Assembly (NCBI GenBank): GCA_945910005.1
Contig: OX246749.1
Coordinates: 25,543,764-25,607,763 of the forward strand
Length of the DNA stretch: 64,000 nucleotides
From: Isoperla grammatica
Taxonomy: Eukaryota; Arthropoda; Insecta; Plecoptera; Perlodidae
Direction: 5' to 3'
Below the pieces are notes generated by a model. The model worked only from the letters and a program-made list of their open reading frames with translations, searched no databases and was not told the DNA's origin. Position numbers and translations under genes: made by a program. This document shows, piece by piece, positions 15,101 to 30,100 of this stretch; the stretch's first letter is position 1; the number at the start of each line of letters is the position of its first letter.

Positions 15101-18100
15101 AACAGGGGCGGGGAGCTCAGGGTGAGTACACGGAGGTCATGTCTGACCTCCACTCGGAGGTCGAGAGTCCCCTGGAGGCCGTCGCGGGGCAGTGGATACA
15201 CGTGGCGGTCAACAGGGGCGGGGAGCTCAGGGTGAGTACACGAAGGTCATGTCTGACCTCCACTCGGAGGTCGAGAGCCCCGTGGAGGCCGTCGCGGGGC
15301 AGTGGATACACGTGGCGGTCAACAGGGGCGGGGAGCTCAGGGTGAGTACACGGAGGTCATGTTGCCTGACTTCCACTCGGAGGTCGAGAGTCCCCTGGAG
15401 GCCGTCGCGGGGCAGTGGATACACGTGGCGGTCAACAGGGGCGGGGAGCTCAGGGTGAGTACACGGAGGTCATGTCTGACCTCCACTCGGAGGTCGAGAG
15501 TCCCCTGGAGGCCGTCGCGGGGCAGTGGATACACGTGGCGGTCAACAGGGGCGGGGAGCTCAGGGTGAGTACACGGAGGTCATGTCTGACCTCCACTCGG
15601 AGGTCGAGAGCCCCGTGGAGGCCGTCGCGGGGCAGTGGATACACGTGGCGGTCAACAGGGGCGGGGAGCTCAGGGTGAGTACACGTAGGTCCTGTTGTCT
15701 GACCTCCACTTGGAGGTCGAGAGTCCCGTGGAGGCTGTCGCGGGGCAGTGGATCCACGTGGCGGTCAACAGGGGCGGGGAGCTCAGGGTGAGTACACGGA
15801 GGTCATGTCTGACCTCCACTCGGAGGTCGAGAGTCCCCTGGAGGCCGTCGTGGGGCAGTGGATACACGTGGCGGTCAACAGGGGCGGGGAGCTCAGGGTG
15901 AGTACACGGAGGTCATGTTGTCTGACCTCCGCTCGGAGGGGGAGAGTCCCCTGGAGGCCGTCGCGGGGCAGTGGATACACGTGGCGGTCAACAGGGGCGG
16001 GGAGCTCAGGGTGAGTACACGGAGGTCATGTTGTCTGACCTCCACTCGGAGGTCGAGAGTCCCGTGGAGGCCGTCGCGGGGCAGTGGATACACGTGGCGG
16101 TCAACAGGGGCGGGGAGCTCAGGGTGAGTACACGGAGGTCATGTCTGACCTCCACTCGGAGGTCGAGAGTCCCGTGGAGGCCGTCGCGGGGCAGTGGATA
16201 CACGTGGCGGTCAACAGGGGCGGGAAGCTCAGGGTGAGTACACGGAGGTCATGTCTGACCTCCACTCGGAGGTCGAGAGTCCCGTGGAGGCCGTCGCGGG
16301 GCAGTGGATACACGTGGTGGTCAACAGGGGCGGAGAGCTCAAAGTGAGTACACGGAGGTCATGTTGTCTGACCTCCACTCGGAGGTCGAGAGTCCCCTGG
16401 AGGCCGTCGCTGGGCAGTGGATCCACGTGGCTGTCGCCAGGAACGGGGAGCTCAGGTTGAGTACACGGAGGTCATGTTGTCTGACCTCCACTTGGAGGTC
16501 GAGAGTCCCGTGGAGGCCGTCGCGGGGCAGTGGATACACGTGGCGCGGTCAACAGGGGCGGGGAGCTCAGGTTGAGTACACGGAGGTCATGTTGTCTGAC
16601 CTCCACTCGGAGGTCGAGAGTCCCGTGGAGGCCGTCGCGGGGCAGTGGATACACGTGGCGGTCAACAGGGGCAAGGAGCTCAGGGTGAGTACACGGAGGT
16701 CATGTCCGACCTCCACTTGGAGGTCGAGTGTCCCGTGGAGGCCGTCGCGGGGCAGTGGATACACGTGGCGGTGAACAGGGGCGGGGAGCCCAGGGTGAGT
16801 ACACGGAGGTCATGTTGTCTGACCTCCACTCGGAGGGCGAGAGTCCCCTGGAGGCCGTCGCGGGGCAGTGGATACACGTGGCGGTCAACAGGGGCGGGGA
16901 GCCCAGGGTGAGTACACGGAGGTCATGTTGTCTGACCTCCACTCGGAGGGCGAGAGTCCCCTGGAGGCCGTTGCGGGGCAGTGGATACACGTGGCGGTCA
17001 ACAGGGGCGGGGAGCTCAGGGTGAGTACACGGAGGTCATGTTGTCTGACCTCCACTCGGAGGTCGAGAGTCCCGTGGAGGCCGTCGCGGGGCAGTGGATA
17101 CACGTGGCGGTCAACAGGGGCTGGGAGCTCAGGGTGAGTACACGGAGGTCATGTTGTCTGACCTCCACTCGGAGGTCGAGAGTCCCGTGGAGGCCGTCGC
17201 GGGGCAGTGGATACACGTGGCGGTCAACAAGGGCGGGGAGCTCAGGGTGAGTACACGGAGGTCATGTTGTCTGACCTCCACTTGGTGGTTGGGCTGAGGG
17301 TGAGTTCAACTCAGTCGTCTCACTACCTCGCACGTTGTTGAGTTCTCACCCAGCCTAGAGAGGACCGACCAGTTAGCAAGGTTGTTACCTTTCACTGCAC
17401 TATAATCTTTCATTCAAGTAAAAGCTGATCTTTCTCGAAGTAATGCAGTACAGTTATTCCCATTTCTTACAAGACAATGTTTTGGTATGTCCTCATGTTT
17501 TTTTTTCTTTCTATATTTGTTTTGTTGTTTGCTTTTCTTGTTATATTTTTTTATGTATTGTTATATTTATTGTCCTCCATTGCAAATCAGTTTAATAACC
17601 GCCTAGGGTAGATACATTAGATAGATAAATAAATAAATAAATATAAATAAATAATTAATAAATAAATAAATATATAGAATACATAAATTAAATATCACAA
17701 GAAAGCTCTGTGTCTGACACGCGAACTATAGTGTCTCTGTGTTGCAGGACGGTGTGTGTGAGAACGGACCGTGCGATGTGGGTATGACAGTCAACGGAGG
17801 CGAGCGAGTTTCCTTGTCTGCAACAGCGACGGAACACGAGATGACCAGCGCGTCTTGCAAGGGGAGCTTTTACATCGGCAATATCCCGCAACACTTGAGA
17901 GTAAGACCATCATATGTTCTTGTAGGCTTTGGAGGCTTCATTCACTCGACAGTTACAATGATATGCACTTTTGTTAGTGGGGCAATTTGAAGCAAATATG
18001 TTTTTTAATTACAAACAAAAACATCTAGTAGCCTTTTTACACATTGATGAGCGATAAAGCTATAAGAAACTTCATGATGAACATATGAATCAAAGTATTA

Positions 18101-21100
18101 TATCGAGGCGTCATAAATGTTCGGACAAAGAGACAACTAGCCCCCGCTAGTTGTTGCGTCGGCACGAGAAACCAAGAAACAAAGACCAGGCTGCCAATAG
18201 GTAATCAATTGTATCATAATGTCATCAATGAATCACATCAAGTGGCTCTATTTATAAACAACACGAATCATTCTACTTCAGCAGAAGGTTTAGAAAATGG
18301 GGTTGGATTTGAGGAAATAATCTAAGGGTAGAATAAATAAATATAAGTAATCTGTTGGATCCTATCCCAACATTTGGCTACACCTGCTGGTATCAACGAG
18401 TTGTTAACTATATCTCGCTCGTTCTGTCCACAGAGGCAATACAAGCAACAAGTGACGGGCAGCTGTATCGAAGGCGTTGAGCTGTTGTCGTCTCTCTCGG
18501 GGGTGTTGGGACATCTGGCCATAGACGGAGAGCTGGAGGACATCTCTCGGCTGTCCTCCTTGGAGGTCGCCGGTCACAGAGCTTCCTCACGCTCAGTCAG
18601 CTTTGCAGGTAGACACTCTGGATTCTATTTGACCATCAGTTGTGGGCTTTCCTAATGTAGGAACATCTGTGCAACCAGTCTTCAATCTGATCATGGGCTT
18701 ATAATTATCATAAATGAAAAGATGTTATGTTCTGTGTTGCGTAGATGCGTATTACGAACTGCCCATGATAATTGGCCAACAAGTCAACCTCACGTGTTAC
18801 TACAACCAAGAGGAACTGGATCCAAGTTCACACGAGCGCAATGTCGAGGCCAGCTGGCTGCGTCTGGACTCGATCATTGAAGCGATGGATGGTAAAGTAG
18901 ACGCCTTCCCTCTCTGTCCATCTAGTGATAAGCCTACAGTAATACAGCTACGTGTCGGGGTTCACAGATAAACATGTGTTATCAGTCACGTACACAAGAC
19001 GACATTCAAAACCTCGAGGGTTTGTGGTGCCTTGTCCAATGTCACTGTTTAGCTCGATGGGTTGTGGGCTAAAATTGATAACAGGGGAGCGTACTTCAAG
19101 TATAAAATCACCAGGGTTTTAGTCACTGCTGCCCCAAATAATTAACTAGTCATATTGTAATTCCTCTTAGAGATGAATTAGATATGTTGTGTAGAGCACA
19201 TTTCTCCGACTGCATAATTGCCATGCAACAAACGTAATGACTCACCAGCGTAGCTCAGCTGTGTCTCCTTGCAGGGCAGCCAACCGTCAATGTAGCTGAG
19301 CTGTATCTCCTTTATTCCATTTCTTTATTTACCGGCAACAGGGCATAGGAGGGCCCAGGGCCCCACAAGTGCGATACAATAAAAAGAATAACTCGTGTCT
19401 TGCAGGGCAGCCAACTACTAGCGACGCAATCGTCTACTCAATCAAAGACAACGGCAGAATAACACACCTGACGGCGCCTTCTTACCACAACCGGGAGGCG
19501 GTGGAAGGTTTCTACCAGTGTCGGGTGCTGAAGGAAGGGAGAGAGACCATTCTCGTTGCGTACGGAGTTTCCTTGCTTGATTCATACATAGGTAACCATT
19601 CTTTGCTTCATTCTGGATGTTGACACTCTAGTCTAGTCCCACTTACAAGTTGAACAACACTAGGGGTGTGCGAGCCTACGATTATCAAGTCGAGCCGAGC
19701 CGTGCCGAGTTAGAGAAAAAAAGCTTGATTTTCGAGCCGAGCCGAGCTTTTAAAATAGCGTTAATTGTAAATTTACAGCTGCATTTTATGTTGGTGCAAT
19801 GCGATAGGAAGTGTATGTATACCGAAATTTCGGTTCGTCTAAGATAAAGTACATCTTTGTTTATTTATTACATATGTAAGTTACATAATAATATTATTAT
19901 AGGTTTACATAATGTAACCCTATACAGCCCTGTTATTGTTGCACAGTAGGTTGGTAAAACAGTTTAGTTGAACTGTTTTACCGACCTTGGGTTGCGCTAG
20001 CGTGGCCATTTAGTTCACAGTATCGACCATAGATCGCATGGTAGTTGCATTATTAGGGAGCTTAGAGAGTGTATGAATACAGTAACAGCAACTTTTCAAC
20101 TTCTCGACTTGTTTTTTAAAATGCATTTGTATTTCAGTAGAATATTAGGACATACTAAAGTAAACTAAATTTCGTGTGAAATATTGATTTTATTGCAACT
20201 GAATCTACAAACAGATCGAAATTCCATATCACAATGTCTGATATAAATAACGTTATAATACAGTTGGGGTTACTTTGTACTCACTGGACGGTTGCAGTCA
20301 CCTTACCATTGCGGAACAAAGTTTGGCTAGGCCTAGAACTTTCGTGAAAATTAGAGCTAGATGTTTATTGTTTACTGTGAAAAGCAGACAGCATCTGTTT
20401 TTCTACTCGCAGAATAACGAAACATCGTGCTGTATCTAGAGATGTAACATTTTATTCTCACGAGATCGGGACCTAGGGAAAGCCCAGCTAGGCCTTGTCC
20501 TAGGCCAGGTACCCAGAAAAGTATCGTTCTCTTAATTTATGTTGGGCCTAAAACCCCGATTTTTTTAGAACTTCATCGTACTTGCAGACACCTAAATATT
20601 CGTTTCTGCCTTTTGGATTCTTCAGTCTGCGTTTATAGAAGTATATTTAATTAAAACCGCGCGACGACTGACATTTTTAGGCCTAGGCCTTGGCCTAGAC
20701 AGCTCGGCTCGGGAATATCGAGCCGAAAATGAAGCTCGGCTCGGTACCGAGCTTAAAAAAAAGCTCGAAAAAGCTCGTAAATTCGAGTACTCGCACACCC
20801 CTAAACAACACCAATCATTACAAGAAGTTATAGTCATTTCACTTTAGTTTTGTTTGTTTTAGGTATTAGAGATATGATCGACAAAGCAATCATAATTCTT
20901 GCACTGTTGGCACTACTCATGGCCATCCACCTCCTCATCTTCATATGTTGCATGTACAGCCACGATAACAACACGTAAGTGCCGTCATTCCACAACTATC
21001 AATATATGACCTAGTTTTGAACCGGCCATCTTGGTATACTTGGCATTGGCTTCATACTTGTAAGATTACATTGACATAGTTTAGTGGGTAGGTTCCACAG

Positions 21101-24100
21101 CCTTGTGATTGTTTCAGATGTTGGGACTATCTCTGCCTCCACCTTCCTTGGGGGGGCGGTAAGCCGTTGTCTCGTTCCACAGCCTTCTGAATATTGTAGA
21201 TGTTGGGACTATCTCTGTCTCCACCTTCCTTGGGGGGCCGGCAAGCCGTTGTCTCGTTCCACAGCCTTCTGAATGTTTCAGATGTTGGGACTATCTCTGT
21301 CTCCACCTTCCTTGCAGGGCCGGCAAGCCGTTGTCTCAAGCCAGTTCTGGGACTATCCCGGTCGAGCAAATGTGGAGTAGTCCTTGTGAGAGTGATGAGT
21401 CGGAGTTTAGCTGGGAGCCGCCATTACCTCCGATACCCGGCAATGGCTCCAATGACAAGGTACCGAAATTAGTTCAGTCCAGTATTTAACTAAATTCAAA
21501 ATTACATGATTTATAAAAAAAAAACTTATTAAATTAACAAATTAAAAAGTTGGTACCCAGTCCAGTATTAAATCCAAGATCTAAGTAGGCCTATTCTAAC
21601 TTGGTGGTGGAAAATTCACAGTCACTCGGAAAAAACATTTAATATTAACAAACAGATTTTTTTTTAAAGCTTCTCCCTAAACACATTTACAGTGGAGCAT
21701 CAATTATACGTTTCGTACTTATAGGTTTTTCGTATTTATACGTGATTTCCATATGGTCCCAGCCATTTCCCATAAGAATCAATGTTAAAATAATTTAACT
21801 ATACGTTTTTTGATTATACGTTATTCTCGGTTATACGCAACAGAAATTGTTCCCCCCAGACATCATGGTAAGGGTAGCGATTATACGCTAATTGGTGTCA
21901 CACTGACCCTAGCCCAAGTTTCGGGTAGACATTAATTATTTAATATTTCTAGCTCAGTTTATCGGCAGTTCTTACTCCTTGATGTCTCGCTGTCCCATGT
22001 GAACGAAAACTGTGACGCTCGAAGAGAGTACTCCCTTCTGAAGTCCAGTTTTCGTTTGGGTCACCGAAGAACGGACCTCACTTCACCACTTTCAAATGCC
22101 AACTGAGCTTTGATATTTGTTTTTTTCTAAAAACCTTAGCAACTCAAACAACAATTCTATTAGAACAAGAACTTGAACTCTACCGTCTCCATAATAATCA
22201 TAACACTGCCTTCTACAAATTCTATCTCTCTAAGCTTCCTGAATAATCATGACACTGTTTCCTACTGATGCCACATTGGTTTTATTTGTCATCCGAAATC
22301 ACTTCCTGGAAGCGCAAGCTTTATCTCGTTCAGGATATGCAGCTGTGAATGCGCGAGAATGGAATGTTGTTATTGTCAAGCGGTCACCCCACCTCGCTCC
22401 CCTCCCCTCCTCCCATTCGCTACCCTTGCTCACGTCCGGCTCTTGGCAGGTAGCCCAAGCCCCGAGGCATCGTATAGCGCCAGCCCCTCACCCCTCCCAC
22501 CATACTACGTTTCACAGAGCGTCTGTCTGTCCATGCAGATTGTTCCAAGTTTGTTGGTGTTTTTAAATTGATACCACGTGTTCATAATGGCTTGTTTTGT
22601 CGATTGGTTGTTTTATTACTATCCTCTGATTTTATAGTAACATTTCACGTATTGATCTGATCGTTTCTTCAATTTGTTGATTAAAAATAATTATCCGTGC
22701 CCCCGACCTTGCCGACGTAATAGGCCTGCAGGCCGAGCGCGGGCGCTGTGTGATACATCCCTCGCGGTCGCTGAGCCGACAGCTGCCGCCAGCTCGTGAT
22801 AGCGGTCTCCCGGTGACGCGCGGCCGTACAGTCGCGTAGCGGTCGCTGAAACTTGTTTCCGCGTTGACATTTATAACCGAAAAACGGTTAATCGAGGTAA
22901 ATATTGATCTGGGACGGGAAAAATAAAGCGATCGATGCTGAAAAACGGTACGGCGAGCAACGATATTTGGAATAAAATGATTTAGATATCACTTTCGGTC
23001 GGGACTATTCGAAATAAAGACGAGGATTTTCACGACGGAACATGTAAGATATATATTTAGGCCTAAGCACCATTTCAACCCCCCCTTCCCCCCCCCCCCC
23101 CGCTCCTACGTGCGCTAGAACACACCGTGAAGGGAATTTTTGTACTGCAGAAAAAGGAGCCTGCGGACTCACTATTTCCACTCATTGCAAACGAAAACAA
23201 ATGTAATTGTAGTTATACGTTTTCTGTACTTATACGTTTTTTTCGGTTTGGCCCTTGGAAAACGTATAATTGATGCTCCACTGTAATTAAAACATAAACA
23301 CTACAAAGTAACAGGTAGCAACATAAGCCTACTGATTGCATGTAAATGTTTTAAAGACACCTTGGAGGCTAGTCTAGGACCAGCTACCAAGCCGAGAGCA
23401 AACCGCTAAACATACCCGAACAAGTTACAGGAGTTCCCGCTCACAACCCCCTCGAGCACGTCCTCCGAGCAGGTCAACGTGACCATGGAGGTCGGACTGT
23501 TTGACAAAGACGTTGTCCAGGATCCAGGGGGGGACGAAAGAAGCATGCACGCCATCCCACTTAGCCCACACCACAGTGTGTACGATATAGAGGGAGAAAA
23601 AGGACAGAACTTCTTGCCAGATTTCAATTATGACATGTCCTGGTGTCATAAAACCACAGCAGGTACGTGCACACACCCAGGGTGTTACATGTGCGATATA
23701 GAGAAAGACGAGGGGCAGAACTTCTTGCCAGACCTAGAGTTGGACATGTCCTTCTGTAATAAAGCCAGCAGCAGGTACGTGCACACACCCAGGGTGTTAC
23801 ATGTGCGATATAGAGGAAGAGGGGGGGCAGAACTTCTGGCCAGACCTAGAGTTTGACATGTCCTTCTGTAATAAAGCCACCAGCAGGTACGTGCACACAC
23901 CCAGTGTGTTAAATGTGCGATATAGAGGAAGAGGGGGGGAAGAACTTCTTGCCAGACCTAGAGTTTGACATGTCCTTCTGTAATAAAGCCAGCAGCAGGT
24001 ACGTGCACACACCCAGGGTGTTACATGTGCGATATAGAGGAAGATGACGGGCAGAACTTCTGGCCGGACCTATAGTTTGACATGTCCTTCTGTAATAAAG

Positions 24101-27100
24101 CCAGCAGCAGGTACGTGCACACACCCAGGGTGTTACATGTGCGGTATAGAGGAAGAAGACGGGCAGAACTTCTGGCCAGACCTAGAGTTTGACATGTCCT
24201 TCTGTAATAAAGCCAGCAGCAGGTACGTGCACACACCCAGGGTGTTACATGTGCGGTATAGAGGAAGAAGACGGGCAGAACTTCTTGCCAGACCTATAGT
24301 TTGACATGTCCTTCTGTAATAAAGCCAGCAGCAGGTACGTGCACACACCCAGGGTGTTACATGTGCGATATAGAGGAAGAAGACGGGCAGAACTTCTGGC
24401 CAGACCTAGAGTTTGACATGTCCTTATGTAATAAAGCCAGCAGCAGGTACGTGCACACACCCAGGGTGTTACATGTGCGGTATAGAGGAAGAAGACGGGC
24501 AGAACTTCTTGCCAGACCTAGAGTTTGACATGTCCTTCTGTAATAAAGCCAGCAGCAGGTACGTGCACACACCCAGGGTGTTACATGTGCGGTATAGAGG
24601 AAGAAGACGGACAAAACTTCTTGCCAGACCTATAGTTTGACATGTCCTTCTGTAATAAAGCCCGCAGCAGGTACGTGCACACACCTAGGGTGTTACATGT
24701 GCAATATAGAGGAAGAAGACGGGCAGAACTTCTTGCTAGACCTAGAAATTGACATGTCCTTTTGTAAGAAAGCCAGAGCAGGTACGTGCACACACCCAGG
24801 GTGTTACATGTGCGATATAGAGGAAGAAGACGGGCAGAACTTCTTGCCAGACCTAGAGTTTGACATGTCCTTCTGTAATAAAGCCAGCAGCAGGTACGTG
24901 CACACACCCAGGGTGTTACATGTGCGATATAGAGAAAGAAGACGGGCAGAACTTCTTGCCAGACCTAGAGTTTGACATGTCCTTCTGTAATAAAGCCAGC
25001 AGCAGGTACGTGCACACACCCAGGGTGTTACATGTGCGATATAGAGGAAGAAGACGGGCAGAACTTCTTGCCAGGCCTAGAGTATGACATGTCCTTCTGT
25101 AATAAAGCCAGCAGCAGGTACGTGCACACACCCAGGGTGTTACATGTGCGATATAGAGGAAGAAGACGGGCAGAACTTCTTGCCAGACCTAGAAATTGAC
25201 ATGTCCTTCTGTAATAAAGCCGGCAGCAGGTACGTGCACACACCCAGGGTGTTACATGTGCGATATAGAGGAAGAAGACGGGCAGAACTTCTTGCCAGAC
25301 CTATAGTTTGACATGTCCTTCTGTAATAAAGCCAGCAGCAGGTACGTGCACACACCAGGGTGTTACATGTGCGATTTAGAGGAAGAAGACGGACAGAACT
25401 TCTTGCCAGACCTAGAGTTTGGCATGGTATTCTGTAATAAAGCCAGCAGCAGGTACGTGCACACACCTAGGGTGTTACATGTGCGATATAGAGGAAGAAG
25501 ACGGGCAGAACTTCTTGCCAGACCTAGAGTTTGACATGTCCTTCTGTAATAAAGCCAGCAGCAGGTACGTGCACACACCCAGGGTGTTACATGTGCGGTA
25601 TAGAGGAAGAAGACGGGCAGAACTTCTTGCCAGACCTATAGTTTGACATGTCCTTCTGTAATAAAGCCGGCAGCAGGTACGTGCACACACCCAGGGTGTT
25701 ACATGTGCGATATAGAGGACGAAGACGGGCAGAACTTCTTGCCAGACCTATAGTTTGACATGTCCTTCTGTAATAAAGCCAGCAGCAGGTACGTGCACAC
25801 ACCAGGGTGTTACATGTGCGATATAGAGGAAGAAGACGGACAGAACTTCTTGCCAGACCTAGAGTTTGGCATGGTATTCTGTAATAAAGCCAGCAGCAGG
25901 TACGTGCACACACCTAGGGTGTTACATGTGCGATATAGAGGAAGAAGACGGGCAGAACTTCTTGCCAGACCTAGAGTTTGACATGTCCTTCTGTAATAAA
26001 GCCAGCAGCAGGTACGTGCACACACCCAGGGTGTTACATGTGCGATATAGAGGAAGAAGACGGACAGAACTTCTTGCCAGACCTAGAGTTTGACATGTCC
26101 TTCTGTAATAAAGCCAGCAGCAGGTACGTGCAAACACCCAGGGTGTTACATGTGCGATATAGAGAAAGAAGACGGGCAGAACTTCTTGCCAGACCTAGAG
26201 TTAGACATGTCCTTCTGTAATAAAGCCAGCAGCAGGTACGTGCAAACACCCAGGGTGTTACATGTGCGATATAGAGAAAGAAGACGGGCAGAACTTCTTG
26301 CCAGACCTATAGTTTGACATGTCTTTCTGTAATAAAGCCAGCAGCAGGTACGTGCACACACCCAGGGTGTTACATGTGTACACGTACATGTAATATTTAG
26401 TTCTGAGAAATGTGTGTTCTGTTTGACACAAAGAGGTCGTACAGTACTACTGTTTTGCGAAGCGACGAGATAACTAGAGCCTCAGGAAAGAAGTTGTAGA
26501 AATATTGTAAATAGTAGATTAGATGAACTAAAGGTATAAGATAGGCTAGATGTCTGAAAACCAAATGTTTTATTAATTTTGTTATAAGCAGAAAGTATTC
26601 ATTGCAATACCAAATATTTCTGATATAAAATAATGTATACTTTCTAAGAGATATTAATTGATGCATAAAAACAATAACTGAACATGCTAGTTGAAATATG
26701 ATCCTAACCTTTTTGTTGCATCATTAAAAACTCCTGTATGGAATATTGCTCAACAACACCCTTTAAATGAAATAATCTTCTTTGAGATCTGAAATTTGTG
26801 TTCTATTTTCATTTAAGAGGAAGGACTACTAGCTAATATTAAAACCCGCGAAATTAACGTATTTTCGTCATATCGCAATAACGCCACACAATATCGAAAC
26901 AGTGACACCTACGCATATTTTGGATTCGTGAGAGCTCAATACCAAATGGAAAAGATTTCGTAGATTGTAGTAATTATAGTTGTTATTTCTAATTAACTTG
27001 TAAATTAGTTCAATTAAAAATAATAATTATAATAACTGCAAACTAATAAATCTTTTTCATACGGTATTGAGCTCTCACGAATCCAAATTATGCGTAGGTG

Positions 27101-30100
27101 TCACTTTTTCGATATTGTGTGGCGTTATTGAGATATGACGAAAATACGTTAATTTCGCGGGTTTAAATATTGGCTAGTAGTCCTTCCTCTTAATTGTTAT
27201 TTTCCTACTTCAACTAAAGTCACTCTACGCAGCATAAGGGTTAAGTGAGGAAATTAGCAAGAGTTGATGTACTTTATAATCTTAGTACAGTACGGTATGA
27301 TTGCCAATGGCATGATTTGACGCTGCCCCATTTTTCGAACGTGTATTTTTCACTGCCAACCAAATCATCATATGAATAATTTAATATTCTGAAAATGGAC
27401 TTTTTGAAAAATTATAAAAACTGCTTGCGCTGCCCTATGCTTGCACTGCCCAATGCTTGCACTGCCCAAGGCTTGCACTGCCCAATGCTTGTACTGCCCA
27501 ATGCTTGCACTGCCCTATGCTTGCACTGCCCAATGCTGGCACTGTCCTATGCTTGCACTACCCAATGCTTGCACTGCCCAATGCTTGCACTGCCCAATGC
27601 TTGCACTGCCCTGTGCTTGAACTGCCCAATGCTTGTACTGCCCAATGCTTGCACTGCCCTATGCTTGCACTGCCCAATGCTTGCACTGCCCTATGCTTGC
27701 ACTGCCCTATGCTTGCACTGCCCTGTGCTTGCACTGCCCAATGCTTGCACTGCCTTATGCTTGCACTGCCCTATGCTTGCACTGCCCAATGCTTGCACTG
27801 CCCAATGCTTGCACTGCCCAATGCTTGCACTGCCCAATGCTTGCACTGCCCATTGCTTGCACTGCCCAATGCTTGCACTGACCATGCTTGCACTGCCCAA
27901 TGCTTGCACTGCCCTATGCTTGCACTGCCCTATGCTTGCACCAGGGATCCGACTAGTTTTGTTTTCTGAACATAGCCGAAGCCTAGCCTAGCCAGTCACT
28001 GGCAAAGCTAGCCCAGCTGCAAGCCTAGCCGCGGTTAGCTTTAAAAAAAAAACGTAGCCGAGCTAAAAGGTAGCTGGCTTACAAGGAACATAGCCCAGCC
28101 GAGCTCGAAGCTAGCTAGCTTAAAACGAACGTAGCCCAGCCGAGCTGGAAGCTAGCTGGGCTTAGAACGAACGTAGCCCAGCCGAGCTGGAATCTAGCTG
28201 GCTTACAAAGAACATAGCCCAGCCCAGCCAGAAGATAGCCAGAGTTGAAAAAAACATAGCCTAGCCTAGCTTGAAGCTAGCTGATATGGGAAAAACATAG
28301 CTTAGCCTAGCCTAGCCTAGCTGGAAGCTAGCCGGGGCAGAAAGAACATAAATGTTAGAATCATAGCCTTGCATTACAATAATGAGGTGCAACAAAACAT
28401 GAAACCTGCTTATTTGACAGGTTGCGAATAGCTAAGTGATGAATAGCTAGTGAATAACTAGTGAATTGAAAAGCTTAGTGAAGTGATTACTATCGATGAA
28501 ACAATCGGTTATTTATATTTGCTTTATATGTTTAAAAAGTTAATAACGAGTAAAGTAATAATCTAGTGGTAGCCTGTGCTTAATTTCAGGGTAGACACGG
28601 CCACGTTCTATTTTTCCTGGGGGGGGGGGGGGGCGGACGCGTTCGCCCACTTATTTTTTTGGAAAATCCTAATTAAAAAGTCAATACGATGTTGTAGTAA
28701 ACTGCATAGCCTGTCTGTAGTTACTGTACTAATGTGGCGACTGCACTTTTCCATATCCTCCCTGCTACTTGTTGACAAGATTATGCCGGCTAGATTGGCA
28801 GGGGGAGGGGGAGGTAAGTATTTTGGGTTTCCTTAAAGTCAAGCAGATGACAAGAAAAGGTGATATTTATTACAGAAAACAAGAAAGTGCAAGACGCCTC
28901 TCAACCCCCCCTCCCCCAGGGTTGACATACATCCCGCTATTATCTTGGTTAGATCCTGCAATACAATGTTCGATGTCGGTAGTTCATCCAGTATGAAAAG
29001 ACGGGTTGTTGCCGACATCGGCCTGGGCGGTAGGTTGTAAACTTAAAAGCCACCCTAATTGACCACTTGGGACCGCTTCCTGCGTTTTTTTTATTTTTTT
29101 TACCAAGGTGTGTATTTGGCGAAGAATGCGTATCTCTCTCCCTCGCTCTCTCCGTAATATCTCTTTCACCCCCAATAGCAAGCAACAATGTTCTTGTGAA
29201 TAATACTTGAATGCTTGAATAATGCTTTGTGAATGAAAGTAATTTACGATGTTACCAGTGAAAAGAACCCTTCGAACTTGCACTGACAACCTTGCAGTCA
29301 ATTATTGTGCCAGGCGGCTATTAGGCGGTAGGCGGTATTGGGAGTACAATAAGATTATCTGCGTTGAAAGTGTGAATAAACAAGGTCCATTGTCCCTTTG
29401 AGGGAAACGAAACACGTCAAATGCTGCTGGACGAACACATGTTGGGAAACAAAAGCTAACATAGCCAGCTACTCGAAAATCTTAGCCAGCTCGCAAAAAT
29501 GTAGCCAGCCACAACCTAGAAAGACAGCCAGCTAAGAATAAGCTGCTTGAGAAAACGTAGCCAGACGAAAGCTAGCTAGCCAGCTACTCGAAAATCTTAG
29601 CCAGCGAACTTAGCCTGCAGCTCGCAAAAATGTAGCCAAAACCTAGCTAGCTTGCAGCTCGATAAAACATAGCCAGCTAAGAAAAAGCTAGCCAGCTATT
29701 TGAAAAAACGTAGCCAGCCAGAAGCTAGCTAGCCGGCTGCTCGATAAAACGAGCCAGACCAAAGCTAGCCAGCCTGCAGCTTGACAAAACCTAGCCAGCT
29801 TAGAGAAAGCTAGCCGGGCTGTTTGAAAAAACGTAGCCAGCCAAAAGCTAGCTAGCCGGCTGCTCAAAAAAACGCAGCTTGACGCATTCTAGCCTAGCCT
29901 AGCCTAGCCTAGTCAGATCTCTGGCTTGCACTGCCCTATGCTTGTGTTCAAAGTAGAACTAAAGTAAAAAGATTTAAAAACTCTTGGAGATATTTTATTG
30001 TCTCCACACAACTACACGGTACAGCCAAACTGGATACAAAACACAGAGAGGAATAAAACACCCCCATCGCTAAGCAAAGAGAAATAACAATCACACATGA

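Noticed and set aside
13108..17286. Dozens of 60-150-residue frames on both strands
   Set aside because: They are shadows of the exon 11 edge array, overlapping and out of phase with the true exon.
23663..26386. Repeated 71-108-residue frames, and the possibility of a CRISPR-like array
   Set aside because: Units are contiguous 112-bp tandem repeats with no unique spacers, and the DNA is eukaryotic; they copy the exon 18 edge.
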